A stretch of 64,000 nucleotides of DNA, taken from Emticicia sp031378345. GTDB taxonomy: Bacteria; Bacteroidota; Bacteroidia; Cytophagales; Spirosomataceae. Position numbers and translations under genes: made by a program. The stretch spans positions 62,001 to 126,000 of the forward strand of contig JANNDY010000106.1 in assembly GCA_031378345.1 (NCBI GenBank). The letters are read 5' to 3'. Numbering within the stretch: the stretch's first letter is position 1; every line of letters starts with the position of its first letter. This document shows positions 23,162 to 31,937 of this stretch, in pieces. Under the pieces are notes generated by a model. It worked only from the letters and a program-made list of their open reading frames with translations, had not been told where the DNA came from and made no database searches.

Positions 23162-23805
23162 GACAACGCCCAAGCCTTCTGCCCCGGTGTCATTTTTATG
23201 CAACCAACATAACTTCCTGGCACATCAACATGAACTAATGCTTGCTTTGCACCTACTTCCGAAGTAAAATAACCCAAAAGAGTTAGTTCTTTCATTAATT
23301 TGAAGAAAGGCGTTGGTGGAGCTTCTGTTTTCCCTTTGGTATCTTTTGTCAAGCCAGTTTCGGCATCAACAATTTTCTTGGCTTCGGCATTTTTCTTAGC
23401 TTCTTCGTTTGACATTGCTTCGAAAGTTTTCAGCAAAGCAGTTTGTTCGGCAGGGGTACTTTCCAAGAATTTTTTTCCGCCATTTACTTTTTTTGAACTT
23501 CCTTCAAGGTCATCAAGACCTTTGGCAAAATGTGCTTGTTGAGTAGCCGAATAGCAATCTTTCAACATCATTTCTATAAACGGTCCTACGCCAGCATCTT
23601 TTGCACCTGGTGTGGCAGTTTTTGGAAGAATGATTTCGGCAATTTCGGCAACCAAAGTCTTGTAGTCGGTCGAAAGTGCAAAAGAAGTTGCCGCTTCGGT
23701 AGCAGTATTTGACTTACAGCCTTCCAGCATTGCAATCATTGTTGGGGCAGACAAAGCACCTCCCATCAGGAAGGCAACTCTTTGCATGGCATCTCTTCTA
23801 TTCAA
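23158..23805 (-). CDS. Gluconate 2-dehydrogenase subunit 3 family protein
   Basis: Small partner of the adjacent GMC flavoprotein, 215 residues. The N-terminus MNRRDAMQRVAFLMGGALSA is a twin-arginine-like signal. The family core is recognisable in LVAEIAEIILPKTATPGAKD, followed by VGPFIEMMLKDCYS and, at the C-terminus, FFKLMKELTLLGYFTSEVGA. In the family this subunit, often Tat-exported, is needed for folding or export of the FAD subunit and for electron transfer. Its paralogue at 37441-37971 is 39 residues shorter; here an extra Lys/Glu/Ala-rich helical loop (about 120-165) is inserted. Order and spacing indicate cotranscription with the GMC gene. Confidence 0.9.
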   Translation of the reverse strand: MNRRDAMQRVAFLMGGALSAPTMIAMLEGCKSNTATEAATSFALSTDYKTLVAEIAEIILPKTATPGAKDAGVGPFIEMMLKDCYSATQQAHFAKGLDDLEGSSKKVNGGKKFLESTPAEQTALLKTFEAMSNEEAKKNAEAKKIVDAETGLTKDTKGKTEAPPTPFFKLMKELTLLGYFTSEVGAKQALVHVDVPGSYVGCIKMTPGQKAWALS

Positions 23806-23924
23806 GGTTTTGTATATTAAGTAGGATTGTGAATTGAATTAATTTGTGAAATTACGAAAGAATCTTATGTCTATGCAAATTTCGACCAATGAAAATTCTA
23901 TTAAAAGCGACAAAACCTCAAAAT

Positions 23925-23960
23925 TATTGTGTTTCGTTTTTTTAAAAGAGAAACACAATA
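23925..23960. repeat. 11-bp perfect inverted repeat
   Basis: TATTGTGTTTC (23925-23935) and GAAACACAATA (23950-23960) are perfect complements with a 14-nt T/A-rich loop, in the divergent promoter region between the dehydrogenase operon and ugd. Confidence 0.6.
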
Positions 23961-24133
23961 TCATTAAAATCTTGTTTTTTTACAATTTTAATCATTTTCA
24001 AAAAAAATAAAAATTACACATTTTCTTTCAAAATTATAGACTTAAAAGAAACTTTACTTCATTAAGTGCCTTTTTTTGAAAAATATTTTCGTATTTTTAA
24101 ATTAATAATTATTTTTATTCCTAAAAAAAATCA

Positions 24134-24141
24134 TACATTTG
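24134..24141 (+). promoter_or_regulatory. Candidate -7 promoter element for ugd
   Basis: TACATTTG is a full match to TAnnTTTG, 114 bp upstream of the likely ATG. It overlaps the first possible start (TTG at 24139), which therefore cannot be translated from this promoter. Confidence 0.5.
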
Positions 24142-24255
24142 CATCAAGAAATTAAAATCCAATTAACACAAACAGAAAATCTGAGAATGCCTCAATCAGA
24201 TAATAACAGTTTTAAAAACAATCCCCCATTAGAGGCTGAGGGTGGCTTTGAAAAT

Positions 24256-25566
24256 ATGAAAATAGCAGTAGTAGGAACAGGATATGTAGGACTCGTAACA
24301 GGTACTTGTTTTGCCGAAACAGGCAATCAGGTTATGTGCGTGGACATTGACGAGCGTAAAATTGAGAAACTTCGTAAAGGAAAACTCACTATTTATGAGC
24401 CAGGTTTAGATGTAATTTTTGACCGAAATACCAAAGAAGGTCGCTTAAAATTTACTACAAATCTTGCCGAAGGAATCAAAGATGCTCAGGTAATATTTTT
24501 GGCATTGCCAACACCTCCGGGCGAAGACGGTTCAGCTGATTTGAAGTATATTTTGGGCGTAGCCAACGATTTAGGACCTTTATTAGAAAATTACGCTGTA
24601 ATTATTGATAAAAGTACCGTACCAGTTGGCACAGCACAAAAGGTACATGAGCGTATCGCCAAAAATGCCAAAGTAGATTTTGATGTAGTGTCAAATCCTG
24701 AGTTTTTGCGTGAAGGTGTTGCCGTTGAAGATTTTATGAAGCCCGATCGTGTAGTTATCGGAACGAAATCTGAAAATGCTAAAAAAGTAATGGAAAAATT
24801 GTATGCTCCGTTGGTGCGTCAAGGCAATCCGATTATTTTTATGGACGAGCGTTCAGCCGAAATGACAAAATATGCGGCAAACGCATTTTTGGCAATGAAA
24901 ATTACTTTTATGAACGAAATCGCTAACCTTTGCGAAGTTGCAGGAGCAGATGTTGATTCAATTCGTAGAGGAATTGGCACTGATAGCCGCATCGGCAAGC
25001 GTTTTTTGTTTGCAGGAATTGGCTACGGCGGCAGTTGTTTCCCGAAAGACGTACAGGCTTTAGAAAAAACAGCGACCGAATTTAATTACGATTTCAAGAT
25101 TTTGAAGTCAGTAATGAAAGTAAACGAAAAGCAAAAAACCAAAATGATGCCGCACATTAAAGCACATTTTGACGGAGATTTGAAAGGAAAAACAATTGCT
25201 CTTTGGGGTTTGGCGTTCAAGCCACACACCGACGATATTCGTGAAGCACCAGCATTATATAACATCAAAGAATTGCGTAAAGCGGGGGCAAAAGTGGTAG
25301 TTTATGACCCCGAAGCAATGGACAATATTCGTGAAGTAGTAGGTAAAAAAGTAAAATATGCCAAAACACCTTACGAAGCACTCGAAGGTGCAGATGCTCT
25401 AATGATTATGACCGAATGGCCAGAATTTCGCACACCAGATTTCGATAAAATGGATGCCGCTTTAAAAAATAAAGTTATCTTTGATGGTCGTAATCTTTAC
25501 GAATTGAAAGATATGCAGGAGTTGGGTTATACCTATCATTCGGTGGGGCGGTCAATTATCAATTAA
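24256..25566 (+). CDS. ugd: UDP-glucose 6-dehydrogenase
   Basis: Oxidises UDP-glucose to UDP-glucuronate with two NAD+, feeding surface polysaccharide synthesis. The 436 residues fit the family. The N-terminal NAD-binding motif is MKIAVVGTGYVGLVTG, with CVDIDERKI after it. KSTVPVGT lies in the middle, and the catalytic cysteine is in GIGYGGSCFPKDVQAL (about residue 260). The C-terminal UDP-binding domain starts near KTIALWGLAFKPHTDDIREA. The ATG at 24256 is preferred because it gives the exact family N-terminus; upstream in-frame starts (24139, 24187) would add a tail derived from a dispersed repeat. The next intact gene makes UDP-xylose from its product, so the two form a pathway pair interrupted by a broken four-helix-bundle gene. 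Confidence 0.96.
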   Translation: MKIAVVGTGYVGLVTGTCFAETGNQVMCVDIDERKIEKLRKGKLTIYEPGLDVIFDRNTKEGRLKFTTNLAEGIKDAQVIFLALPTPPGEDGSADLKYILGVANDLGPLLENYAVIIDKSTVPVGTAQKVHERIAKNAKVDFDVVSNPEFLREGVAVEDFMKPDRVVIGTKSENAKKVMEKLYAPLVRQGNPIIFMDERSAEMTKYAANAFLAMKITFMNEIANLCEVAGADVDSIRRGIGTDSRIGKRFLFAGIGYGGSCFPKDVQALEKTATEFNYDFKILKSVMKVNEKQKTKMMPHIKAHFDGDLKGKTIALWGLAFKPHTDDIREAPALYNIKELRKAGAKVVVYDPEAMDNIREVVGKKVKYAKTPYEALEGADALMIMTEWPEFRTPDFDKMDAALKNKVIFDGRNLYELKDMQELGYTYHSVGRSIIN

Positions 25567-25581
25567 CAATTATCAATTAAC
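25550..25581. repeat. Left arm of inverted ATTATCAATT repeats
   Basis: The sequence GGTCAATTATCAATTAACAA and its continuation TTATCAATTAA are the inverse complement of the tract at 26023-26060. It overlaps the ugd stop codon. Confidence 0.65.
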
Positions 25582-25619
25582 ACTCGATCTCAGAATAGAA
25601 TTTTTAAAAATAACTATTT

Positions 25620-25987
25620 ATGGCTCTTGATACAACTCTTTATCCAAAAGCCTACACCTTTGCAATAAGAATAGTGAGGGCATATCAATATTTGAAAGAG
25701 GATAAGAAAGAGTTTATTTTGTCTAAACAACTTTTGAGAAGTGGTACTTCAATTGGAGCTAATATCTCGGAGGCAAATGGAGAATTCCATTCGGGGCAGT
25801 TTCTACGGCTGATTTTTCTTCCAAAATGTCAATAGCATATAAAGAATGTTTAGAAACAAAATATTGGCTTTCATTGTTAAAAGATACAGACTACATTGAC
25901 CAAAAAGTTTACGAAAGTATATTTCAAGATGCTGATGAACTTGGAAAAATACTTTATGCAATTCTAAAAAATACCAGAATAAATTAA
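25620..25987 (+). pseudogene. Frameshifted four-helix-bundle protein (S23/IVP family)
   Basis: The first part (25620-25800) encodes PKAYTFAIRIVRAYQYLKED and SKQLLRSGTSIGANISEANG, the hallmark of the 23S-rRNA-intervening-sequence-like four-helix bundle family. After NG the frame is disturbed. A segment GEFHSGQF intervenes, and the expected continuation STADFSSKMSIAYKECLETK, then YWLSLL, is in another frame, running to TAA at 25985-25987. A small insertion around 25784-25800 (including GAATTC) can explain the shift. Intact members are about 120 residues and are common beside polysaccharide genes in Bacteroidota; their function is unknown. The gene is bracketed by inverted ATTATCAATT repeats. 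Confidence 0.8.
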
Positions 25988-26022
25988 AATAAAACGCTGA
26001 TTATCAATCAATTACGATTGAA

Positions 26023-26060
26023 ATAATTGATAATTGATAATTGATAATTGATAATTGACC
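26023..26060. repeat. Right arm: tandem ATAATTG repeats
   Basis: Four to five direct copies of the 8-base unit ATAATTGA-like word lie directly before the decarboxylase ATG at 26065. Inverted copies lie at 25550-25581 on the other side of the four-helix-bundle gene. Confidence 0.7.
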
Positions 26061-26064
26061 AAGA

Positions 26065-27045
26065 ATGAAAAGAGTATTAATAACAGGCGGTGCGGGTTTT
26101 TTGGGTTCGCATCTTTGTGATAGATTTATCAAAGAAGGAAATTATGTAATTGCGATGGATAACCTCATCACGGGAGATTTACGCAATATCGAACATTTGT
26201 TCAAACACCCAAATTTTGAGTTTTATCACCATGATGTGAGTAAATTCATTCATGTTCCTGGCGAACTCGACTATATTTTGCACTTTGCTTCACCAGCAAG
26301 TCCGATTGACTATTTGAAAATTCCAATTCAGACCCTAAAAGTTGGTTCATTGGGTATTCATAACTGTCTTGGATTAGCTCGTGTAAAAAAAGCAAGAGTA
26401 ATTATTGCTTCAACATCAGAAGTTTATGGCGACCCACTGGTTCACCCACAAACCGAAGAATACTGGGGACATGTAAATCCAGTTGGACCACGTGGCGTGT
26501 ATGACGAAGCCAAGCGTTTTCAAGAAGCCATGACAATGGCATACCATACTTATCATGGTGTAGAAACTCGCATCGTGCGTATTTTTAATACTTATGGTCC
26601 AAGAATGCGACTCAATGATGGACGTGTTTTGCCGGCATTTATAGGTCAGGCATTGCGTGGAGAAGATTTAACGATTTTTGGCGATGGTACACAAACACGC
26701 TCATTCTGTTATGTCGATGATTTGGTAGAAGGCATTTATCGTTTGCTATTATCTGATTATGCACAACCAGTCAATATCGGAAACCCTTCGGAAATTTCGA
26801 TGAATGAATTTGCTGAGGAAATCATAAAATTGACAGGGACAGACCAAAAAATTGTTCACAGACCGTTGCCAAAAGATGACCCAAAGCAACGCCAACCAGA
26901 TATTACGAAAGCAAGAGCAATACTCGGTTGGGAGCCAAAAGTAGATAGAGCCGAAGGTTTGAAAATCACTTATGAATATTTCAAGAGCTTGCCAAGAGAG
27001 CGTCTTTTTGATGAAGTAGCTCATCGTGAGTTTGTGAAGAAGTAA
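26065..27045 (+). CDS. UDP-glucuronate decarboxylase (UDP-xylose synthase)
   Basis: Extended short-chain dehydrogenase of 326 residues that oxidises C4 of UDP-glucuronate with bound NAD+, decarboxylates it and returns UDP-xylose. Rossmann motif GGAGFLGSH is at about residues 8-16 and the acidic NAD-binding MDNL at 32-35. The catalytic triad is represented by STSEVYGDP (Ser/Thr near 115-120) and YDEAKR (Tyr and Lys about 145-149). GPRMRLNDGRVLP and GDGTQTRSFCYV match the family's nucleotide-sugar binding loops. The usual YDEGKR reads YDEAKR here, a conservative change. It follows ugd in the pathway and on the strand. A strong terminator closes the unit. Confidence 0.92.
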   Translation: MKRVLITGGAGFLGSHLCDRFIKEGNYVIAMDNLITGDLRNIEHLFKHPNFEFYHHDVSKFIHVPGELDYILHFASPASPIDYLKIPIQTLKVGSLGIHNCLGLARVKKARVIIASTSEVYGDPLVHPQTEEYWGHVNPVGPRGVYDEAKRFQEAMTMAYHTYHGVETRIVRIFNTYGPRMRLNDGRVLPAFIGQALRGEDLTIFGDGTQTRSFCYVDDLVEGIYRLLLSDYAQPVNIGNPSEISMNEFAEEIIKLTGTDQKIVHRPLPKDDPKQRQPDITKARAILGWEPKVDRAEGLKITYEYFKSLPRERLFDEVAHREFVKK

Positions 27046-27062
27046 GAATTTGTGTATATTAA

Positions 27063-27098
27063 AGAAGGCTTCCCTTTGAGGGAAGCCTTCTTTTTTAA
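27063..27098 (+). terminator. Strong terminator after the decarboxylase gene
   Basis: GAAGGCTTCCC and GGGAAGCCTTC pair perfectly around TTTGA, followed by TTTTTT. A textbook rho-independent terminator. Confidence 0.92.
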
Positions 27099-27149
27099 AC
27101 GTTTTCACTATTTTAATTGTTGAGTTAATATACAAAAAATAGAAATTTA

Positions 27150-28355
27150 ATGAAATTAGACCAAATAGAAGAAGCAATAGAGGCCATAAAAAATGGAGAA
27201 ATAATCATCGTCGTAGATGACGAAGACCGTGAAAACGAAGGAGATTTTGTATGTGCTGCTGAAAAAAGCACAACCGAAATGGTCAATTTTATGGTGAAAG
27301 AGGGGCGTGGGCTTATGTGTACGCCATTGACAAGCAAGCGTTGTGAAGAATTAGAATTGACAATGATGGTAGGCAAAAACACTGCCCAGCACGAAACAGC
27401 CTTCACAGTTTCAGTTGATTTGCTTGGAAATGGCTGTACGACAGGCATTTCAGCGAGCGACCGTGCAAAAACTATTCAGGCTTTAGTAAATCCATATACA
27501 AAACCAGACGATTTGGGTCGCCCAGGACATATTTTCCCACTTCGTGCTGCCGAAGGTGGTGTTTTGCGTCGTTCAGGTCATACAGAAGCTGCCATTGACT
27601 TGGCAGTTTTGGCAGGATTACAACCTGTGGGCGTACTAATTGAAATTTTGAATGAAGATGGTACAATGGCTCGACTGCCACAATTATTTGAAATTGCCAA
27701 GAAATTTGACCTTAAACTGGTGAGTATCAAGGATTTAATAGAATACCGTCTTTCAAAAGAAAGCCTAATTAAAAGAGAAATTGGTGTAGATATGCCAACC
27801 GAATGGGGGCATTTTGACATGGTGGCGTTCCTACAATTGGACAATGACCAACTGCATTTGGCACTTATTAAAGGTAGTTGGGAGGAAGACGAGCCAATTA
27901 TGGTGCGAGTACATTCATCTTGCGTAACGGGTGATATTTTTGGTTCATGCCGATGCGATTGTGGAGCACAGCTTCATGCAGCTATGGAAATGGTACAAAA
28001 AGCTGAAAAAGGCGTTATACTATATATGAATCAAGAAGGGCGTGGAATTGGACTTTTGAATAAACTAAAAGCCTATAAATTACAAGAAATGGGTAGAGAT
28101 ACCGTAGAGGCAAATCTTGAATTAGGCTTCAATATGGACGAGCGAGATTATGGCGTTGGAGCTCAAATTTTGAGAGATTTAGGCATCAAAAAAATGAAAT
28201 TGATTTCTAATAACCCAAAGAAGCGTGCAGGTTTGATAGGCTATGGTTTGGAGATAATTGAATCAATTCCGATAGAGATTTCTTCAAACCCTCATAATGA
28301 AAAATACTTGCAGACCAAAAGAGATAAAATGGGTCATGAAATATTGGGTTCGTAA
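27150..28355 (+). CDS. ribBA: Bifunctional DHBP synthase / GTP cyclohydrolase II
   Basis: Two-domain riboflavin enzyme of 401 residues. The N-terminal half (about 1-200) is 3,4-dihydroxy-2-butanone-4-phosphate synthase with DDEDRENEGDF and the GHIFPLRA/GHTEAAIDL segments. The C-terminal half (about 205-400) is GTP cyclohydrolase II, with zinc cysteines in SSCVTGDIFGSCRCDCGAQL and the EGRGIGL motif. Both sets of catalytic residues appear intact. It stands between terminators (27063 and 28446) as a monocistronic gene. The 100-bp upstream gap is too short and unstructured for an FMN riboswitch. Confidence 0.97.
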   Translation: MKLDQIEEAIEAIKNGEIIIVVDDEDRENEGDFVCAAEKSTTEMVNFMVKEGRGLMCTPLTSKRCEELELTMMVGKNTAQHETAFTVSVDLLGNGCTTGISASDRAKTIQALVNPYTKPDDLGRPGHIFPLRAAEGGVLRRSGHTEAAIDLAVLAGLQPVGVLIEILNEDGTMARLPQLFEIAKKFDLKLVSIKDLIEYRLSKESLIKREIGVDMPTEWGHFDMVAFLQLDNDQLHLALIKGSWEEDEPIMVRVHSSCVTGDIFGSCRCDCGAQLHAAMEMVQKAEKGVILYMNQEGRGIGLLNKLKAYKLQEMGRDTVEANLELGFNMDERDYGVGAQILRDLGIKKMKLISNNPKKRAGLIGYGLEIIESIPIEISSNPHNEKYLQTKRDKMGHEILGS

Positions 28356-28445
28356 GAATATTATGCACGCATAACAATTTCTTAATACCCTGAAATTGAA
28401 TTTTATCAATATTTTTCATTAAAAATCTTATAAATTATTGAAAAT

Positions 28446-28488
28446 CAGGCACTTATCTAAATAAAAATGATGGATGCCTGTTTTTTTT
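28446..28488 (+). terminator. Terminator after ribBA
   Basis: CAGGCA (28446-28451) and TGCCTG (28475-28480) bracket a long loop and are followed by eight T's. Confidence 0.65.
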
Positions 28489-28571
28489 CGAGAAAAAAAT
28501 TATGACCTTTGTATAGGAAAATTTACCCACTAAATGATTTTAACTTCAAACAATTCAAACTCCAAAACAAA

Positions 28572-31500
28572 ATGATGCGAAAAACTACTTTAATGCGAGG
28601 GGCATTTAGCCTTCTTGCTATAATTCTTTTTGCTTTCCAAGGCTTTGCACAGGGGCTTTCTACATCAACAATCAATGGTTTGATTACTGATGCCAAAGGC
28701 GAAGGCTTGCCAGGGGCTACTGTTGTAGCAATTCACGTGCCATCAGGTACAAAATACGGAACACTAACCAATGTTGCAGGAAAATATGTACTTCCTGCTG
28801 TGCGTGTAGGTGGTCCTTATAAAATTACAGTAACTTTTATTGGTTACAAAGCAAATGTAAAAGAAGGCGTAATTGCCAATCTTGGTTCTCCTGCTGACGT
28901 AAATTTAAAATTGGCGGAAGAAGGAACTCAACTTGACGAAATCGTAATTAAAAGTAACAAAAGTAGTATTTTTAGTTCAGACCGTACAGGTGCAGCTACT
29001 GGTGTGGTAAAAGAGCAAATTCAAGCATTACCTACTATTTCGAGGTCATTTAGTGATATTACTCGTCTGACACCTCAGGCAGGTAATGGAAATAGTTTTG
29101 CAGGTAGAAGCGGTAACTTTAATAATATAACGGTTGATGGAGCTGGATTTAACAATGCATTTGGTCTTTCAGGCACAGTTGGTGGACAAACTTCTGCACA
29201 ACCAATTTCTTTAGATGCTATTGAGCAAGTTTCTGTTAATATTGCTCCTTATGATGTACGTGAAGGTAGTTTTACGGGTGCAGGTGTAAATTTGGTAACC
29301 AAATCTGGTGATAACGAATTTAGAGGTTCGGTTTATAATTTTAATCGTAATTTAAGTTATGTAGGAGAAAAAATATTAGGTGAAAAAGCACTTCTCGACA
29401 AAGTTACTCAAAAATTTAGTGTAAGAAATACAGGTTTTAGAGTTGGAGGTCCGATAATAAAAAATAAATTATTTTTCTTTATTAGTGGAGAGCAAGAAAG
29501 AAGAACCGATCCAGGTACGACTTTTAAGGCAAAAGGTTCTACAGAGGCAGGAATTGAATCAAATGTATTAAAATCAGATTTAGATAAACTTTCTACATTC
29601 TTGATTCAAAAATACAACTATGATCCAGGTCCTTATGAAGGTTATTTTTTAGCAAGTAATTCTGATAAACTAAATGTTAGACTTGATTATAACATTTCGG
29701 ATAAACATAAAATTGCTATCAAATATAATTTCTTGCAATCTTTGAAAGACCAAAATGCGAGTCCATCGGGTTCATTGACTGGTGGTCGTGCACCGAGCCA
29801 AAATGTTTTGCCATTTCTTAGTTCGTACTACAGAATTAATAATAATCTGAACTCGGTTATTGCCGAATTGAATAGTACGCTAAAAGGAAATATTTCAAAT
29901 AAATTCCAAATAGGCTATACAGCTTTCCGTGATTTTAGAGAAACTCCACTTGGAAATACTACTCCTTTTCCTTTGGTTGATATTGGAAACGGAACTGGAA
30001 CTGCCTACACTGCTTTTGGTTATGAGCCATTTTCTGCAAATAACATCTTGAATACTGATGCTTTCCAAATTTCAGATAATTTAGATATTTTCAAAGGAAA
30101 ACATACCTATACAATAGGTACTTTCAACGAATTTTTCTCATTCAAAAACGGATTTGCACCCGACTATTATACAGGCTACCAATTTAGGTCTTTAGATGAT
30201 TTTTATGCGAGTGCAAATAATGGTACTGCCAATGCAATTCAATATCGTTTGAGATATTCGGCATTACCAGGTGGTGAATTCCCATTTGCGTATATCAAAG
30301 CTGCTCAATATGGTTTGTATGTTCAAGACAGAATTCAAGTAAATAGTAAATTGAATCTAACAATCGGAATTAGAGGCGATATGCCAGTAATCAATACCGA
30401 TATTGGCGAAAATACTGCTGCAGCTGCTCTTACTTTTAGAGATGGACAAAAAATCAATACTTCGCAAGTTCAAAAAACTCAACTTTTATGGTCGCCAAGA
30501 TTAGGTTTTAATTATGATTTATTAGGCGACAGAAAAGTACAAATCAGAGGTGGTACTGGTATTTTCACAGGTCGTGTTCCTTTTGTTTGGGTTTCTAATC
30601 AAGCATCAAACAACGGACTTTTGACAGGTAGTGTTACTTTGCCTGCCACAATCGGCGGTGTTGTAAATCCTGTACCTGCATTTACAGGAAGTGTGGACGT
30701 ATTGCGTAGTAAATATACTGGAGCAAATGCTACCTATAATTTAGCTGTAACAGATAAAAACTTTAAATTTCCACAAATTTGGAGAACAAATCTTGGAATA
30801 GATGTTCAATTACCAGCGGGTGTAGTTTTAACTGTTGAAGGAGCTTATACTAAAGATTTGAATGCTGTCTATCATCAAAATATCAATTTACCTGCTTCAA
30901 ATGGTATTCCTGCTGGCTCAGATAATCGTCCGATTTTCTTTACTATCAATGCTACAACAGGAGCCAGAACAGCCGTTAATAGAATTAATAGCAATATTAC
31001 TGATGCTATTTTGATGAAAAATACAAATGAAGGGTACAGTTATTTTTTAACAACTAAGTTAGAGAAATCTTTTAGCAATAACTTATTTGCTTCGATAGCT
31101 TATACAAGATCAGATGCACGTTCAATTAATGATGGTGGTTCGATTGCAGCATCAATATATAGAGATCGCTCAGTTTCTGGTGATCCGAATGCAGATGCAT
31201 TATCTTATTCAAATTTCTTAATCAAAGATAGATTTATTGCAGGTTTGACTTACTCAAAAGAATATTTGAGACATGGAAAAACAACTATTGGTATGTTCTA
31301 TGAATATCAGTCAGGAAATAGATACTCAAACATCTATTCGGGTGATATGAATGGCGATAGCCAAACCAATGACTTGATGTATATTCCGAAAGATGCTTCT
31401 GATATTAAATTGGTAGATATTCGTTCAGGTACAACAGTTACTTATTCGGCAGCTGCACAATGGACAGATCTTGAAAAATATATCAACCAAGATGAATATT

Positions 31501-31859
31501 TAAGCACTCGAAAAGGCATGTATGCTGAAAGAAACGGAAATGTAACACCATCAAGAGGTCAGTTAGATTTTAGCATCAAGCAAGATATTTTTGTAAATGT
31601 AAAAGGTAAAAGAAATACTTTACAAGCGAGTTTTGATATATTCAACTTTGGAAATATGATTAACTCTGATTGGGGAGTATTCAGAAATATTAATAGAAGT
31701 TCATTCTTAACTTTTCAAGGATTTGATAAAGATAGAACGCCTCTTTATACATTCCCTTTCTTGACAGGAACAACTCCTTTAAGTTCAACATATACACCAG
31801 GAAATACCATTGGTTCAAGATGGCAGGCACAACTTGGCTTGCGTTATATCTTCAACTAA
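28572..31859 (+). CDS. Large TonB-dependent receptor (OmpA-like Oar family)
   Basis: Outer-membrane protein of about 1095 residues. It has a signal peptide (MMRKTTLMRGAFSLLAIILF, cut near GFAQG), a carboxypeptidase-like regulatory domain (STINGLITDAKGEGLPGATV to about residue 115), a plug domain (about 130-240, with NFNNITVDGAGFNNAFG) and a large barrel ending in LGLRYIFN. The long plug-adjacent region and LVTKSGDNEFRGSVYNFNRN are typical of Oar-type TonB receptors, which are implicated in adhesion, protein or peptide uptake, or outer-membrane function. No SusD partner follows. ATG at 28572 (or 28575) is preferred over the TTG at 28509, which lies in a near-consensus -7 box (GACCTTTG at 28504-28511). 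Confidence 0.9.
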   Translation: MMRKTTLMRGAFSLLAIILFAFQGFAQGLSTSTINGLITDAKGEGLPGATVVAIHVPSGTKYGTLTNVAGKYVLPAVRVGGPYKITVTFIGYKANVKEGVIANLGSPADVNLKLAEEGTQLDEIVIKSNKSSIFSSDRTGAATGVVKEQIQALPTISRSFSDITRLTPQAGNGNSFAGRSGNFNNITVDGAGFNNAFGLSGTVGGQTSAQPISLDAIEQVSVNIAPYDVREGSFTGAGVNLVTKSGDNEFRGSVYNFNRNLSYVGEKILGEKALLDKVTQKFSVRNTGFRVGGPIIKNKLFFFISGEQERRTDPGTTFKAKGSTEAGIESNVLKSDLDKLSTFLIQKYNYDPGPYEGYFLASNSDKLNVRLDYNISDKHKIAIKYNFLQSLKDQNASPSGSLTGGRAPSQNVLPFLSSYYRINNNLNSVIAELNSTLKGNISNKFQIGYTAFRDFRETPLGNTTPFPLVDIGNGTGTAYTAFGYEPFSANNILNTDAFQISDNLDIFKGKHTYTIGTFNEFFSFKNGFAPDYYTGYQFRSLDDFYASANNGTANAIQYRLRYSALPGGEFPFAYIKAAQYGLYVQDRIQVNSKLNLTIGIRGDMPVINTDIGENTAAAALTFRDGQKINTSQVQKTQLLWSPRLGFNYDLLGDRKVQIRGGTGIFTGRVPFVWVSNQASNNGLLTGSVTLPATIGGVVNPVPAFTGSVDVLRSKYTGANATYNLAVTDKNFKFPQIWRTNLGIDVQLPAGVVLTVEGAYTKDLNAVYHQNINLPASNGIPAGSDNRPIFFTINATTGARTAVNRINSNITDAILMKNTNEGYSYFLTTKLEKSFSNNLFASIAYTRSDARSINDGGSIAASIYRDRSVSGDPNADALSYSNFLIKDRFIAGLTYSKEYLRHGKTTIGMFYEYQSGNRYSNIYSGDMNGDSQTNDLMYIPKDASDIKLVDIRSGTTVTYSAAAQWTDLEKYINQDEYLSTRKGMYAERNGNVTPSRGQLDFSIKQDIFVNVKGKRNTLQASFDIFNFGNMINSDWGVFRNINRSSFLTFQGFDKDRTPLYTFPFLTGTTPLSSTYTPGNTIGSRWQAQLGLRYIFN

Positions 31860-31880
31860 TTGATTATCAAATAATTACAA

Positions 31881-31916
31881 AAAAAATCCCGCCTCTTTCG
31901 AGACGGGATTTTTTTG
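31881..31916. terminator. Bidirectional terminator between receptor and helicase genes
   Basis: AAAAATCCCGCCTC and GAGACGGGATTTTTT pair around TTTC with one mismatch and have A/T tails on both sides. It sits between convergent genes. Confidence 0.92.
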
Positions 31917-31937
31917 TTTGAATGAATAGTTTAAACC

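Larger units (their letters stand above)
23806..24255. other. 450-bp divergent regulatory gap before ugd
   Basis: This stretch separates the minus-strand dehydrogenase operon from the plus-strand ugd unit. It holds an 11-bp inverted repeat (23925-23960), a -7 box for ugd (24134-24141) and a copy of the C/G-rich dispersed element (24221-24241). No intact gene is seen. The frame upstream of ugd is open to 24139 but is judged leader. Confidence 0.6.

Noticed and set aside
27046..27149. FMN riboswitch upstream of ribBA
   Set aside because: The gap is 104 bp and largely occupied by the upstream terminator; no conserved FMN-aptamer helices were seen.
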